A program made the translations under genes and the position numbers. DNA of 39,483 nucleotides. Origin: Eubacterium ramulus. GTDB taxonomy: Bacteria > Bacillota > Clostridia > Lachnospirales > Lachnospiraceae. The stretch covers positions 1 through 39,483 of the forward strand of contig NZ_JRFU01000048.1 of assembly GCF_003122485.1 (NCBI RefSeq), in the 5' to 3' direction. Under the pieces are notes generated by a model, which did no database searches, was not told the origin of the DNA, and worked only from the letters and a program-made list of their open reading frames with translations. This document shows, in pieces, positions 25,912 through 34,051 of the stretch (its first letter is position 1; every line of letters begins with the position of its first letter).

Positions 25912-27723
25912 ATGGCAAATAACATCGTAGCAACCTGGGGGTTCAAACGCAAACTCCCGGAACCATTTGAGGATTATACGGACCATGCAATCTTTGATGA
26001 CATTGCATCCAAATACTGTACTCAGCCACGGAAAAAATCCACGCTTCATGCAGCTACCCTGCGGGCAGTCCTTGCTTATCTGGAGCTGGAAAACCCGGTT
26101 GGCAGTACCCCGCCGGAAAAGCTTGGGGCGGTCGGTACCCAATCCAACAATTTTGTTGTGGCGGAATATCCGAGCAAAACCGGTGATCTTCAGGTGGTTG
26201 TCTACAACCAGCTAAACGGAAAGTTTTACGGAGGCTGCTATACTCCTCCGCCGGATGTGGAAAGCACACCGGAAAAATACGAATTTAAAGACTCCAAACA
26301 GTCCGGTGCGGCTCTGCTGTTCGCACTGATGCCGGTTTTTCTGGCAGATGAAGAGTGTAATGAAAAGTATCAGGAATTAAAAGCGCACCGGGACAACGGT
26401 TATCCCGATCTGGACGCCGCTGCGGAAACAGCAGCCGTTCTCTGCGACAACATTTACCGGAGAACCCGCTATGCATCAGGTCTCCCGACCGGTGGTGTTA
26501 AGATTGACCTTCCGGCAAACGGCGTATTGTCGCTGATCAAACCGTTAAATATCCAGAAGGGGGTCTATGCACCAACCGAAGTGCTCCATGGAGACTTTCA
26601 GGTGTTACGTCCAGGAAGTGGATTTAAGAAAGCACAGGCAGCCATTTCCAGAGATGATTTTGTTGGGAAATTTATCCTGACCGCATCCCGAAGGCTGTCT
26701 CCGGAAGAGGAGGTATCTGTTCCGACATTGGCAGAGTGGTACATCATCCCTCCGGAAATCAAACGGATCTGCGAACACGCAAAACTGACAACGGATACCA
26801 CACAGCCGATGCGGAATTTTCTTTTACGGGGACCGGCAGGTACCGGAAAGACCGAAGGAGCCAAAGCCATTGCTTCCGCACTTCACCTTCCTTACCGCTG
26901 CATTACCTGTTCCGCAAATACAGAGGTATTCGACCTTTTAGGTCAGATTCTTCCGGATGTGGACGGAAAACGCACCCGGCTTCAGCGGCAGTACCCGTCT
27001 TTTCAGGAAATCCAGTTAGATCCCTCCGGTGCCTATCAGAAGCTGACCGGAAACTATGATGAAGAAATTTCTGCCGAGGACACCTACCAGAAGCTGATCG
27101 ATACGATTTTTGATGAAATGCACAGCTATTATAAGGAACACACCTCCGGACAGAACTTCCAGTATGTGGATACGCCTCTAGTCGAAGCCATCCGCTATGG
27201 GTATATTCTTGAGATACAGGAGCCTACGGTCATTGCTAATCCCGGTGTACTGGTTGGACTTAACTCCCTTTTAGACCGCTGTAACAGCGTATATCTTCCA
27301 AACGGAGAAACCATCCACCGTCATCCGGATACGACCATCGTAATCACCACAAACAATGACTATGCAGGCTGTAAACAGATGAACCAGTCTGTCATTTCCC
27401 GAATGAACCTTGTGATTGATCTGGATGAACCGGATGAGGATACACAGGTAGAACGTGCCATGGCTGTTACCGGATGCAAGGATGCAAAAACGGTACGTCT
27501 GATGACACGCATTGTCAAATCCATGGCTGTCTACTGCCGGGAAAATCTCATTACAGATGGCTGCTGTGGCATGAGGGAGCTGATTTCCTGGGTGCAGTCC
27601 TACATGGTCTGCGGGGATATCCGGGAAGCGGCCCGTTACACGGTGCTTGCCTCTGCCTCTGCCGATGCTGAGAACCGTACGGAAGTGGAAGAAAGCTGTC
27701 TGGATACTGTGCTTGCTGCGTAG
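25912..27723 (+). CDS. MoxR/CobS-like AAA ATPase
   Basis: This 603-residue protein has an AAA_5/MoxR-type domain in its C-terminal half: Walker A GPAGTGKT (307-314), Walker B-like YILEIQE (431-437) and sensor-1 VITTNND. An arginine-bearing SRMNLVIDLDEPDED follows, then a helical lid. The N-terminal part of about 280 residues is unfamiliar and makes it much longer than ordinary MoxR proteins (about 320). AAGGAGGAACGAATC precedes the ATG. MoxR ATPases act as chaperones with VWA-domain partners, and one lies two genes downstream. Walker B has Glu where Asp is usual (EIQE), worth testing. Confidence 0.85.
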   Translation: MANNIVATWGFKRKLPEPFEDYTDHAIFDDIASKYCTQPRKKSTLHAATLRAVLAYLELENPVGSTPPEKLGAVGTQSNNFVVAEYPSKTGDLQVVVYNQLNGKFYGGCYTPPPDVESTPEKYEFKDSKQSGAALLFALMPVFLADEECNEKYQELKAHRDNGYPDLDAAAETAAVLCDNIYRRTRYASGLPTGGVKIDLPANGVLSLIKPLNIQKGVYAPTEVLHGDFQVLRPGSGFKKAQAAISRDDFVGKFILTASRRLSPEEEVSVPTLAEWYIIPPEIKRICEHAKLTTDTTQPMRNFLLRGPAGTGKTEGAKAIASALHLPYRCITCSANTEVFDLLGQILPDVDGKRTRLQRQYPSFQEIQLDPSGAYQKLTGNYDEEISAEDTYQKLIDTIFDEMHSYYKEHTSGQNFQYVDTPLVEAIRYGYILEIQEPTVIANPGVLVGLNSLLDRCNSVYLPNGETIHRHPDTTIVITTNNDYAGCKQMNQSVISRMNLVIDLDEPDEDTQVERAMAVTGCKDAKTVRLMTRIVKSMAVYCRENLITDGCCGMRELISWVQSYMVCGDIREAARYTVLASASADAENRTEVEESCLDTVLAA

Positions 27724-27732
27724 GACACGCCT

Positions 27733-27999
27733 ATGAGAAAAGCAGCACTCACAGAAGCCCAGATCCGAAAGCATCTGGCAGATAATCTGTCTTATCTCCG
27801 GCAAGCCAAAACACCGAAGTTATCACAAAAGGCAGTTGCCAGAATCTTAAATCTTCCCCCGAAAACCATTATGAATTATGAAAATGCAAACTCCTCCCCG
27901 ATGGCTTATGCCGTCCTTCGCCTTGCTGTGTATTACGGCTGCACGATGGAGGAACTGCTGACAAAAAATCTAAGAAAAGAAAGGAAGAATATCACGTGA
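27733..27999 (+). CDS. Small XRE-family HTH regulator
   Basis: This 88-residue protein has a helix-turn-helix at about 24-78 (KLSQKAVARILNLPPKTIMNYENANSSPM). It begins 9 nt after the ATPase stop and its stop overlaps the VWA gene start by 4 bp (GTGA). The encasement of a regulator between the AAA and VWA genes suggests autoregulation of the module. Ribosome site is weak (GGACACGCCT), so it may be translated by coupling. Confidence 0.8.
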   Translation: MRKAALTEAQIRKHLADNLSYLRQAKTPKLSQKAVARILNLPPKTIMNYENANSSPMAYAVLRLAVYYGCTMEELLTKNLRKERKNIT

Positions 28000-30113
28000 A
28001 TCACAGCCAAAGAAATTTAAAGAAACTAATCCGGGCAAAAGAGGATTCCATTGCGGATGAGGAGTTATTCCTCTCCGCTGCCTATCAGAAGTACCAGACC
28101 TCCCTTGCCAGAGCCGTTACCGGACGTTACCGGTATGGACTGCAGGTACTGCTGGACTGGGACATTTCCGAACAGGCAGGCGTTGCATATACCGACAATT
28201 ATAAGGTACATCTCAACGCAGCGAACCCGATCACCCAGTCTTTCCCCACCCGTTTCTTACGTTCCCAGAGCCTGACAGGGCTCACCGGGCATGAAGTGGG
28301 GCACTTACTCTATTCTGATTTCACAGCCCACGCTGTTCATCTGAGGAGTCTGGAAAACGGTTCCTTCTATCCGAAGGAGCCGGAGCTATCCCTTCCAGCT
28401 TATCAGACAGCACTGGAGGAGATCAAAGAAGTGTTAGAAGAAAAGGACAAAGCCGGATGCCTGACACTGGCACGATGCGCCGCAACTTTTCAAAACATTC
28501 TGGAAGACATCCATATTGAAGACCGTATGTGTGAGGAATTCCACGGCACCTTCCGACAGGGGATTGAACTCAATAACCTGCGTATGTCCGAACAGATTCC
28601 TTCCATACAGGAACAAATTGACAAAGAATACCAGCCATTTTCCATCATTGCCAACCTGATCCTTTCCTATTGCCGGACCGGAAACATCAACAATCCCACC
28701 GGCTATCAGGGGGATTATCTGGATACCATTTCCGATTGTACCGATCTTCTGGATACGGCAATGGAATCGGAAAAAGGCACTGACCGGATGCTGGTTTCCA
28801 ATGCGCTCTTAGCCCTGACCTGGAACTATATCCAGCCGCTCATCGAAAAAACACGGGAGGAATTGGAAATGCATGGCGAGGATTCCGCTGCCGATGCTCT
28901 GGAAGATCTTCTAGGGGATGAAGTCAGCAGCGGCGCTCCTCTTCCGACCGGAAAAAGCGGTGCCATTCCAAAGAATATCAAACCAGCTTCCCCAAAAGGA
29001 AGCGGGAATGATGAGGGCAATGCTCCTTCCGGTCCACGTACCAAAGAGGATGCTATAGAGGAAGCCAAACAGGTGCTTTCGGAAGAAGGCGGGCGCATCG
29101 CTCTTACAAAGACCAATACCATTCTGGATGAAAACAACCCCGGTGTCACTTATGTCAGTCAGTATCAGGGCAGCGGCTATGAGCATGCTGCAGAGGATCT
29201 GTTCCGGATCTTGAACGATGTGGCTGCAGAAAAGGTGCAGGAAGACTGTCAGACGGAACTGACCGAGGAACTGCAAAAAACAGCCAATGATATTCATTAC
29301 GGCAATGCCCATGCAGGCATCCATGTTACCATCCATCGCCTGACCAGTGTTTCCGATTACCTGAAGAATGAATACCAGACAGTTGCTCCCCCGCTCCTGC
29401 GGGCTTCCAAAAAGCTGCAAAGCACCATCCTACCGCTTTTGAAAGAAGAACAGCAGGGCGGAAAGCAAAAGAATCTCCTATTTGGAAAACGTCTGGACTC
29501 CCATGCTCTCTATAAGACAGACGGAACCATCTTTACCAGAACCAGACTTCCGGGAGAGGAAAAACGTCTGGCTGTTGCCCTCCTGATTGACGAGAGTGGT
29601 TCGATGGGTTGGGGGGACCGGATGACACACGCAAGAAAGACTGCCATTGTCCTTTATGATTTCTGTAAAAGCCTCGGTATCCCTATCACCATTTACGGAC
29701 ATTCCACGGATGCAGGCGGCGTTGCTCTTTACTCCTATGCAGAATTTGATTCTGTGGACAATGAGGACTGTTACCGGCTGATGGATATGTGCGACCGCAA
29801 CGGGAACCGGGATGGCGCAGCTCTCCGCTTCGTAGCAGAGCATTTGTGCACACGCCCGGAGCTTCAGAAGCTGCTGATCCTGATTTCTGACGGTCAGCCA
29901 GCCGATTACGGCTACAGCGGGACGGAAGCAGAGGCAGATCTGCGGGGCATCAAGAAAGAATACGAAAAACGGGATGTCATCCTGTTTGCGGCTGCCATTG
30001 GTGACGATAAGGAAAATATCCGCCGGATTTACAAGGACGGATTCCTGGATATCACGAAACTGGAAGAGCTTCCAAAGAATATGGCACAGCTTGTCAAACA
30101 GCATCTCAAATAA
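27996..30113 (+). CDS. VWA-domain protein with HExxH metallopeptidase motif (CobT/DUF2201-like)
   Basis: This 705-residue protein combines an N-terminal GLTGHEVGHLLYSDF (HExxH at 99-103, zinc peptidase signature) and a possible third ligand in NILEDIHIEDRM (about 168). A linker rich in Gly, Ser and acidic residues follows (about 305-350). The C-terminal VWA domain has the metal-ion-dependent adhesion motif D532-E-S-G-S536, a Thr in GHSTDAG and LILISDGQPAD. Such proteins pair with MoxR ATPases, as in CobS-CobT. It starts at GTG overlapping the XRE stop. The substrate is unknown. Confidence 0.83.
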   Translation: MNHSQRNLKKLIRAKEDSIADEELFLSAAYQKYQTSLARAVTGRYRYGLQVLLDWDISEQAGVAYTDNYKVHLNAANPITQSFPTRFLRSQSLTGLTGHEVGHLLYSDFTAHAVHLRSLENGSFYPKEPELSLPAYQTALEEIKEVLEEKDKAGCLTLARCAATFQNILEDIHIEDRMCEEFHGTFRQGIELNNLRMSEQIPSIQEQIDKEYQPFSIIANLILSYCRTGNINNPTGYQGDYLDTISDCTDLLDTAMESEKGTDRMLVSNALLALTWNYIQPLIEKTREELEMHGEDSAADALEDLLGDEVSSGAPLPTGKSGAIPKNIKPASPKGSGNDEGNAPSGPRTKEDAIEEAKQVLSEEGGRIALTKTNTILDENNPGVTYVSQYQGSGYEHAAEDLFRILNDVAAEKVQEDCQTELTEELQKTANDIHYGNAHAGIHVTIHRLTSVSDYLKNEYQTVAPPLLRASKKLQSTILPLLKEEQQGGKQKNLLFGKRLDSHALYKTDGTIFTRTRLPGEEKRLAVALLIDESGSMGWGDRMTHARKTAIVLYDFCKSLGIPITIYGHSTDAGGVALYSYAEFDSVDNEDCYRLMDMCDRNGNRDGAALRFVAEHLCTRPELQKLLILISDGQPADYGYSGTEAEADLRGIKKEYEKRDVILFAAAIGDDKENIRRIYKDGFLDITKLEELPKNMAQLVKQHLK

Positions 30114-30129
30114 AGGAAGGTGAACACTC

Positions 30130-30816
30130 ATGAATGAAACTTATCAAAACCGGATTACCGACCAGATCTGCAAGATCCAGAATGACCGGGCACTCATTGC
30201 CTTTTATGACCGGCTCCGCTACGCACCACTCGGCAGCTATGCACAGCTACATGCCAAAGGGGAATATCAGGAAAACGGGCATAAAGTACATTCTTTAATC
30301 TGCGTCACCATTCAGGATTATTCCAACGGTACCGGAGACCGGAACATCATCACCCGTTTCAACCTGGCACCGGAACAGATTCAGTTCCTCTTAACCCGGA
30401 TTACTTCCGGTTTTCAGGAATTTGAATGGAGCCAGAGCAAGATCTACGGCAATCCCGATCAGAACGGTTATTCCACAGCCCAGATGTTTTATATCTCCAG
30501 ACATCCCTATGATTCCAAAGGGCAGCCTATGAAAAGCCCCTGGAAAATCCAGATTGTAAATGGGAAAGGCATCAAAGCACAGACTAAGAACGGTGGTTCC
30601 TACATGCAGCCACGCAGCTTCCAGTCCGAAAAGACAACAGCCATCCAGCTTACCGACATGGATCTGTTCACGCTTCTGAAGCGGACGGATTCCTATATTT
30701 CCAACTGGGAAACGGTGATTGCTGCATCACTGATCAATAACGGGAAACGGATGCTGGCAGACCAGCAGAACAGTCAAATGCAACAGACAGCACAGGCTCC
30801 GCCTTACGCTGCCTAA
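30130..30816 (+). CDS. Hypothetical protein with Gln-rich tail
   Basis: This 228-residue soluble protein (ITDQICKIQNDRALIAFYDRLRYAPLGSYAQLHAKGEY..., TRFNLAPEQIQFLLTRITSGFQEFEWSQSKIYG) ends in a low-complexity tail QQNSQMQQTAQAPPYAA resembling that of the operon's SSB. AAGGAAGGTGAACACTC precedes the ATG. It directly follows the VWA gene and precedes a terminator. Mixed alpha/beta composition with a nucleic-acid-processing neighbourhood suggests a DNA-related role, but I recognise no family. Confidence 0.65.
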   Translation: MNETYQNRITDQICKIQNDRALIAFYDRLRYAPLGSYAQLHAKGEYQENGHKVHSLICVTIQDYSNGTGDRNIITRFNLAPEQIQFLLTRITSGFQEFEWSQSKIYGNPDQNGYSTAQMFYISRHPYDSKGQPMKSPWKIQIVNGKGIKAQTKNGGSYMQPRSFQSEKTTAIQLTDMDLFTLLKRTDSYISNWETVIAASLINNGKRMLADQQNSQMQQTAQAPPYAA

Positions 30817-30827
30817 ATTTTCAGAAG

Positions 30828-30860
30828 AGAAGCGGTACTTTGCTGCTTCTCCTCTTTTTA
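30828..30860 (+). terminator. Hairpin terminator between operon parts
   Basis: GAGAAGC and GCTTCTC flank a short loop, followed by CTCTTTTTA. It probably gives partial termination before the SpoVT-like gene. Confidence 0.65.
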
Positions 30861-30878
30861 AGAAAGGAGACTTTAGTT

Positions 30879-31397
30879 ATGAATATTGCACTCATCCGGA
30901 CTATGGACTCTCAGGGGCGTATTGTCATCCCTGCAGAAATCCGGAAACAAATGAAGCTCTCAGACGGAGATGCACTGGAACTGGAAAATGTGGGCATGGA
31001 GCTGCTTTTACGCAAATGCCCTGCCTACTTAAACGGAAAAGAGGAAATGTCTTCCTATCTTTCCGTCCTCTACAGTGTCATCCACTGTGGTATCGCAATT
31101 TGCAGTGAGAATCACATCCTCGTATCTGCGGGCATCTATCTTCCGGAAGGCACTCCCGTTACAGAAGAACTCGCCGAATTGGTTGTGGGCGGCCAGGAAC
31201 ATATCTTTGCTGAGAACTGCCCTGTCTACCCGGTATCCAACGCCCGTCAGCCGGTTTGTGCTTTTTTCCCGATTTTAAGGGAATGCAAAGAACCGCTGGC
31301 ACTTCTTCTCTGTTCCAGAACCGGACAGCACTTATCCGAGATGGAATTGGGATGCGCCAAACTGGTCGCTGCCGTAATTGCAAACAAAATTAAGTAA
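30879..31397 (+). CDS. AbrB/SpoVT-like transcriptional regulator
   Basis: This 172-residue protein has an N-terminal AbrB/MazE swapped-hairpin domain (IRTMDSQGRIVIPAEIRKQMKLSDGDALELEN, about 5-36). A GAF-like C-terminal domain follows (about 55-170), with CSENHILVSAGIYLPEGTPVTEELAELV, the layout of stage V sporulation regulator SpoVT. AAGAAAGGAGACTTTAGTT precedes ATG 30879; the upstream frame is rejected. On a mobile element it could couple backbone expression to growth phase or sporulation state. Confidence 0.85.
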   Translation: MNIALIRTMDSQGRIVIPAEIRKQMKLSDGDALELENVGMELLLRKCPAYLNGKEEMSSYLSVLYSVIHCGIAICSENHILVSAGIYLPEGTPVTEELAELVVGGQEHIFAENCPVYPVSNARQPVCAFFPILRECKEPLALLLCSRTGQHLSEMELGCAKLVAAVIANKIK

Positions 31398-31416
31398 GGA
31401 AAGGAGCGTGAAATCA

Positions 31417-31665
31417 ATGAAGAATACAAATATAACCTTACACACCACCCAAAAGAAAGAATATGTCCTCACCGGAATCCTGTCCCTGCCCCTCCATCTG
31501 GGAGAACGGGCGTGGATCTATAGTTATAACCAGACCTTTGTTACCAGTCCGGTGCAGAGTATTCTGGAAGTATCCGAAAACGGTGTGGTATTTGAGACCT
31601 GCAACAGTATTTACCGTCTCAGCTACACCCGTGTTCCGATGGAGATGGAGGCGATGTGTGCTTGA
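31417..31665 (+). CDS. Small hypothetical protein
   Basis: This 82-residue protein (MKNTNITLHTTQKKEYVLTGILSLPLHLGERAWIYSYNQTFVTSPVQ) appears as one small beta-rich domain, possibly SH3- or OB-like. GGAAAGGAGCGTGAAATCA precedes the ATG. It begins 20 nt after the SpoVT-like stop and overlaps the next gene by about 10 nt, so it belongs to the same operon. No family recognised. Confidence 0.65.
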   Translation: MKNTNITLHTTQKKEYVLTGILSLPLHLGERAWIYSYNQTFVTSPVQSILEVSENGVVFETCNSIYRLSYTRVPMEMEAMCA

Positions 31666-32249
31666 CAAGAATGGAAGAACTGGAGAGCTGCCTTTCGGGG
31701 CTCCTCTCCACCTTAAAGAAGAACCGGGAACATGTGCCTCTGGAAGTGCTGAAGACACAGTATAAGCAGCCGTATGAAGAACTGGTCAGAAACATCAACC
31801 TGACCGCTTCTGCCTATGCAAAATCTGTGCTGCTCCACCGGCTGGTCCTGAATCCGGATGCAGATGTGGATGAACAATGTACCGTCATCAACCAGATGAT
31901 ACAAACTTCCGGGATGCTGAAGAAAATCAGCTCCTGCATGTCCAAAACCTATGATGTAGGACAAATGTATCCTCTGATACTGGAACTACGCCATATGGTC
32001 GAACAGGCACTCTGGCCCTATGTGAATCAGGCAACCTGCCTGGTCGCAGATCTGGATGATATAGAAAAAGAACCGATTCTTTATAACCTTTTGACACATG
32101 AAGTTTATGAAAATGACACCTGGATTCACCGGGAGATCGACCTGCGCTGGAAATTGCTGGTGCATCTTACTCCCGAACAAAGAGAATCCGTACCACCAGC
32201 CAATTGTAATATGAATGGAGGAATTTACCATGAAAGAACAATCATCTAA
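31656..32249 (+). CDS. Helical hypothetical protein
   Basis: This 197-residue soluble, strongly helical protein (RMEELESCLSGLLSTLKKNREHVPLEVLKTQYKQPYEEL...) starts at GTG 31656 (or TTG 31662), overlapping the upstream gene; ATGGAGG lies upstream. Its stop lies 20 nt inside the next gene, indicating translational coupling. No catalytic motif seen. Function unknown. Confidence 0.6.
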   Translation: MCLTRMEELESCLSGLLSTLKKNREHVPLEVLKTQYKQPYEELVRNINLTASAYAKSVLLHRLVLNPDADVDEQCTVINQMIQTSGMLKKISSCMSKTYDVGQMYPLILELRHMVEQALWPYVNQATCLVADLDDIEKEPILYNLLTHEVYENDTWIHREIDLRWKLLVHLTPEQRESVPPANCNMNGGIYHERTII

Positions 32250-32607
32250 TCCTTGCGAAAAAGTCTCCTTTATTTTGACCTATGACCAGCTTGAAGCTGC
32301 TTATAACATCTACCGGGAACAATTTATTTCCTGCGACTTCATCCGCCGCTCCATGGAACGTCTGGAGGAAAGAATCGGACTCTGCAACCTTCCATATGAA
32401 ACGCTGCGTGATGATCCAAGCCTTCTTCATGAAGCATACCTGCAGTTTCTCCGACTGGAAGACTGCAATGTGGCTTATAACGACACGCTGGAGCAGGTAA
32501 TTGATGCAATCGAACAATGGCTTGCCTCTGGCACCTTATCCCCTGTAAACCTTACGGTTTCCAACCAGAATATGGGTGAAACTTTTGGAACGAAGGTGGA
32601 TGTGTAA
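32230..32607 (+). CDS. Hypothetical protein, operon-linked
   Basis: This 125-residue acidic helical protein (MKEQSSNPCEKVSFILTYDQLEAAYNIYREQFISCDFIRRSMERLEERIG) starts at ATG 32230 after AATGGAGGAATTTACC. It overlaps the previous gene by 20 nt and shares 1 nt with the start of the next (TAATG). No recognised domain. It is likely one of several small accessory proteins made together. Confidence 0.6.
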   Translation: MKEQSSNPCEKVSFILTYDQLEAAYNIYREQFISCDFIRRSMERLEERIGLCNLPYETLRDDPSLLHEAYLQFLRLEDCNVAYNDTLEQVIDAIEQWLASGTLSPVNLTVSNQNMGETFGTKVDV

Positions 32608-33215
32608 TGGCAAATATCTGCTGTGATGATGTGATCTTTTATACAGAAGGAAATCCGGAAGGACTATATGACTTGTGGGAGGACCTGGAAACCTACATCA
32701 TTCTGAACCAGAATCCTGATTTATGCTGGATTGGCAATTTATTTTCCCACAAGAAAATAGATTCCACCGGAATATCTCTTCGTGGAAATGTCAGCTACAT
32801 GGAATGGAATGATACGTATATTCTACTTTCTTTAGAGACAGCATGGACTCCACTTTATGAAGCATATCAGGCGATAGCCGCTGCATATCATGTTCCCTTT
32901 GTGATGCAAAGCATAGAACCTGGAGAACGAATTTATTATAACACGGATGAAGCACACCTATTTTTCCCTGACCGATATTGTGTCCGCTTATATGAAGAAA
33001 GCCTATTGACTCCATGTGGCTTAATAATCGGAGAAAAGCTGGAAGACGGTGAACCATTTGAAACGGAAACAGACGTATTAGAACGATTCAGAGATTGCGG
33101 ATATCCAGCAGCTACACTAAAAGAGTTGGAGCTCATGTTCGATGCGGATGAACTTATTATTTTTGAATTTACAAATCCATATTTGGATCTGGAGCAGAAA
33201 AATGCTTGTGCATGA
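32607..33215 (+). CDS. YubB/DUF1281-like ferredoxin-fold protein
   Basis: This 202-residue protein begins MANICCDDVIFYTEGNPEGLYDLWEDLE and has a central SLETAWTPLYEAYQAIAAAYHVPF. These resemble the N-terminal beta-alpha-beta and the W(T/S)P segment of YubB-like proteins common on conjugative plasmids. The C-terminal half (about 115-202) is acidic. The start overlaps the previous stop. The AT-rich codon use from about 32780 onward differs from its neighbours, hinting at a separate origin. Function unknown. Confidence 0.6.
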   Translation: MANICCDDVIFYTEGNPEGLYDLWEDLETYIILNQNPDLCWIGNLFSHKKIDSTGISLRGNVSYMEWNDTYILLSLETAWTPLYEAYQAIAAAYHVPFVMQSIEPGERIYYNTDEAHLFFPDRYCVRLYEESLLTPCGLIIGEKLEDGEPFETETDVLERFRDCGYPAATLKELELMFDADELIIFEFTNPYLDLEQKNACA

Positions 33216-33270
33216 AACTTCTCCCCTCCACACCAAAGACGATTATCATCAGATTTAAAGGAGGAACACC

Positions 33271-33555
33271 ATGACTGATTTGGAACTGGATGTCTGGGAT
33301 GCATGGCTCAGGGAACGTCAGGAACATCTGGAAGAAACCCTGTCCAATATCTCACCATCGGAAGAACCCTGCAGATATTACCTGCTAACCGGATATATTC
33401 AGGGAATGCTAGAAGCTCTTACCATGCTTACGACTGTTGAGGATGGGAAACGCTTCAAGATCAAACTGGAGCAATTTCGCCAGAATCTGCTCCTCTCTGG
33501 AGATTACGATGCTACCGGTAACTATAAACAGGCAGTGAAGAAAACTGCTGTTTAA
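33271..33555 (+). CDS. Small helical hypothetical protein
   Basis: This 94-residue protein (MTDLELDVWDAWLRERQEHLEETLSNISPSEEPCRYYLLTGYIQGMLEALTML) is all helical. AAAGGAGGAACACC before the ATG is a near-perfect ribosome site. It is the last gene of the second backbone operon, immediately followed by a terminator. No family recognised. Confidence 0.65.
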   Translation: MTDLELDVWDAWLRERQEHLEETLSNISPSEEPCRYYLLTGYIQGMLEALTMLTTVEDGKRFKIKLEQFRQNLLLSGDYDATGNYKQAVKKTAV

Positions 33556-33782
33556 ATACTTCGAGCCGCCCAATCGGACGGCTCTTTTTATGCCCGAAAA
33601 CGGTAGCCTACACCACGTATCGTTTCTATGTAGTGCGGTTCTTCCGGATTTTCTTCTATTTTCTTTCTCAGATTCTTGACTAACCCATAGACACGGTTAT
33701 CCACTTCTGACTCCACATCCTCATAAATATGCTGGTAAATCTGTTCTTTTGTAAATACCCGATTGGGGGATAAGGCCAGATA
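33555..33782 (+). repeat. Direct repeat copy A: terminator plus winged-helix gene end
   Basis: Roughly 228 bp that recur with many point changes but almost no gaps at 38641-38867. It starts at the CTTCGAGCCGCCC terminator stem and runs through the 3' half of the winged-helix gene. Identity by eye is about 85%. Confidence 0.8.
33563..33589 (+). terminator. Terminator at end of second backbone operon
   Basis: GAGCCG and CGGCTC form a 6-bp stem followed by TTTTT; it also overlaps the stop of the opposing winged-helix gene. Confidence 0.8.
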
Positions 33783-33992
33783 AAAAAGCAGGTCATATTC
33801 ATGTCTGGTAAGTTCCACAACCTTACCATCTTTGATTACGCTCCGCTGAAGCTGGTCTATTTCCAAACCTTGGAATGTCAACTTTTCAGAATTTGTAATC
33901 TCCATAACTTCTAACGTACTTTCGCAGGCTAGAACTGATTTAATTTTATTCAGGATTCCCTCTTCGGAATCAGAAATGGTAAGAATCATCAC
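33588..33992 (-). CDS. OmpR-type winged-helix DNA-binding protein lacking a receiver domain
   Basis: This 134-residue protein has the OmpR/PhoB winged helix in its C-terminal 90 residues (ELTRHEYDLLFYLALSPNRVFTKEQIYQHIY, then VYGLVKNLRKKI, IRGVGYRFRA). The N-terminal part of about 40 residues (MMILTISDSEEGILNKIKSVLACESTLEVMEI) is far too short for a receiver and lacks a phospho-acceptor. The start is a GTG (or the following ATG) with a poor ribosome site. It lies downstream of the ABC ATPase gene on the same strand. A truncated copy is at 38676. Confidence 0.75.
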   Translation of the reverse strand: MMILTISDSEEGILNKIKSVLACESTLEVMEITNSEKLTFQGLEIDQLQRSVIKDGKVVELTRHEYDLLFYLALSPNRVFTKEQIYQHIYEDVESEVDNRVYGLVKNLRKKIEENPEEPHYIETIRGVGYRFRA

Positions 33993-34051
33993 TTTCCCAT
34001 AACATCACCTGCTTTTCTTAGCATTTAGCTTTCACTCCTCATTAACAATGT

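Noticed and set aside
29478-30131. 217-codon minus-strand frame
   Set aside because: Opposite the VWA domain, whose MIDAS residues are intact; no ribosome site.
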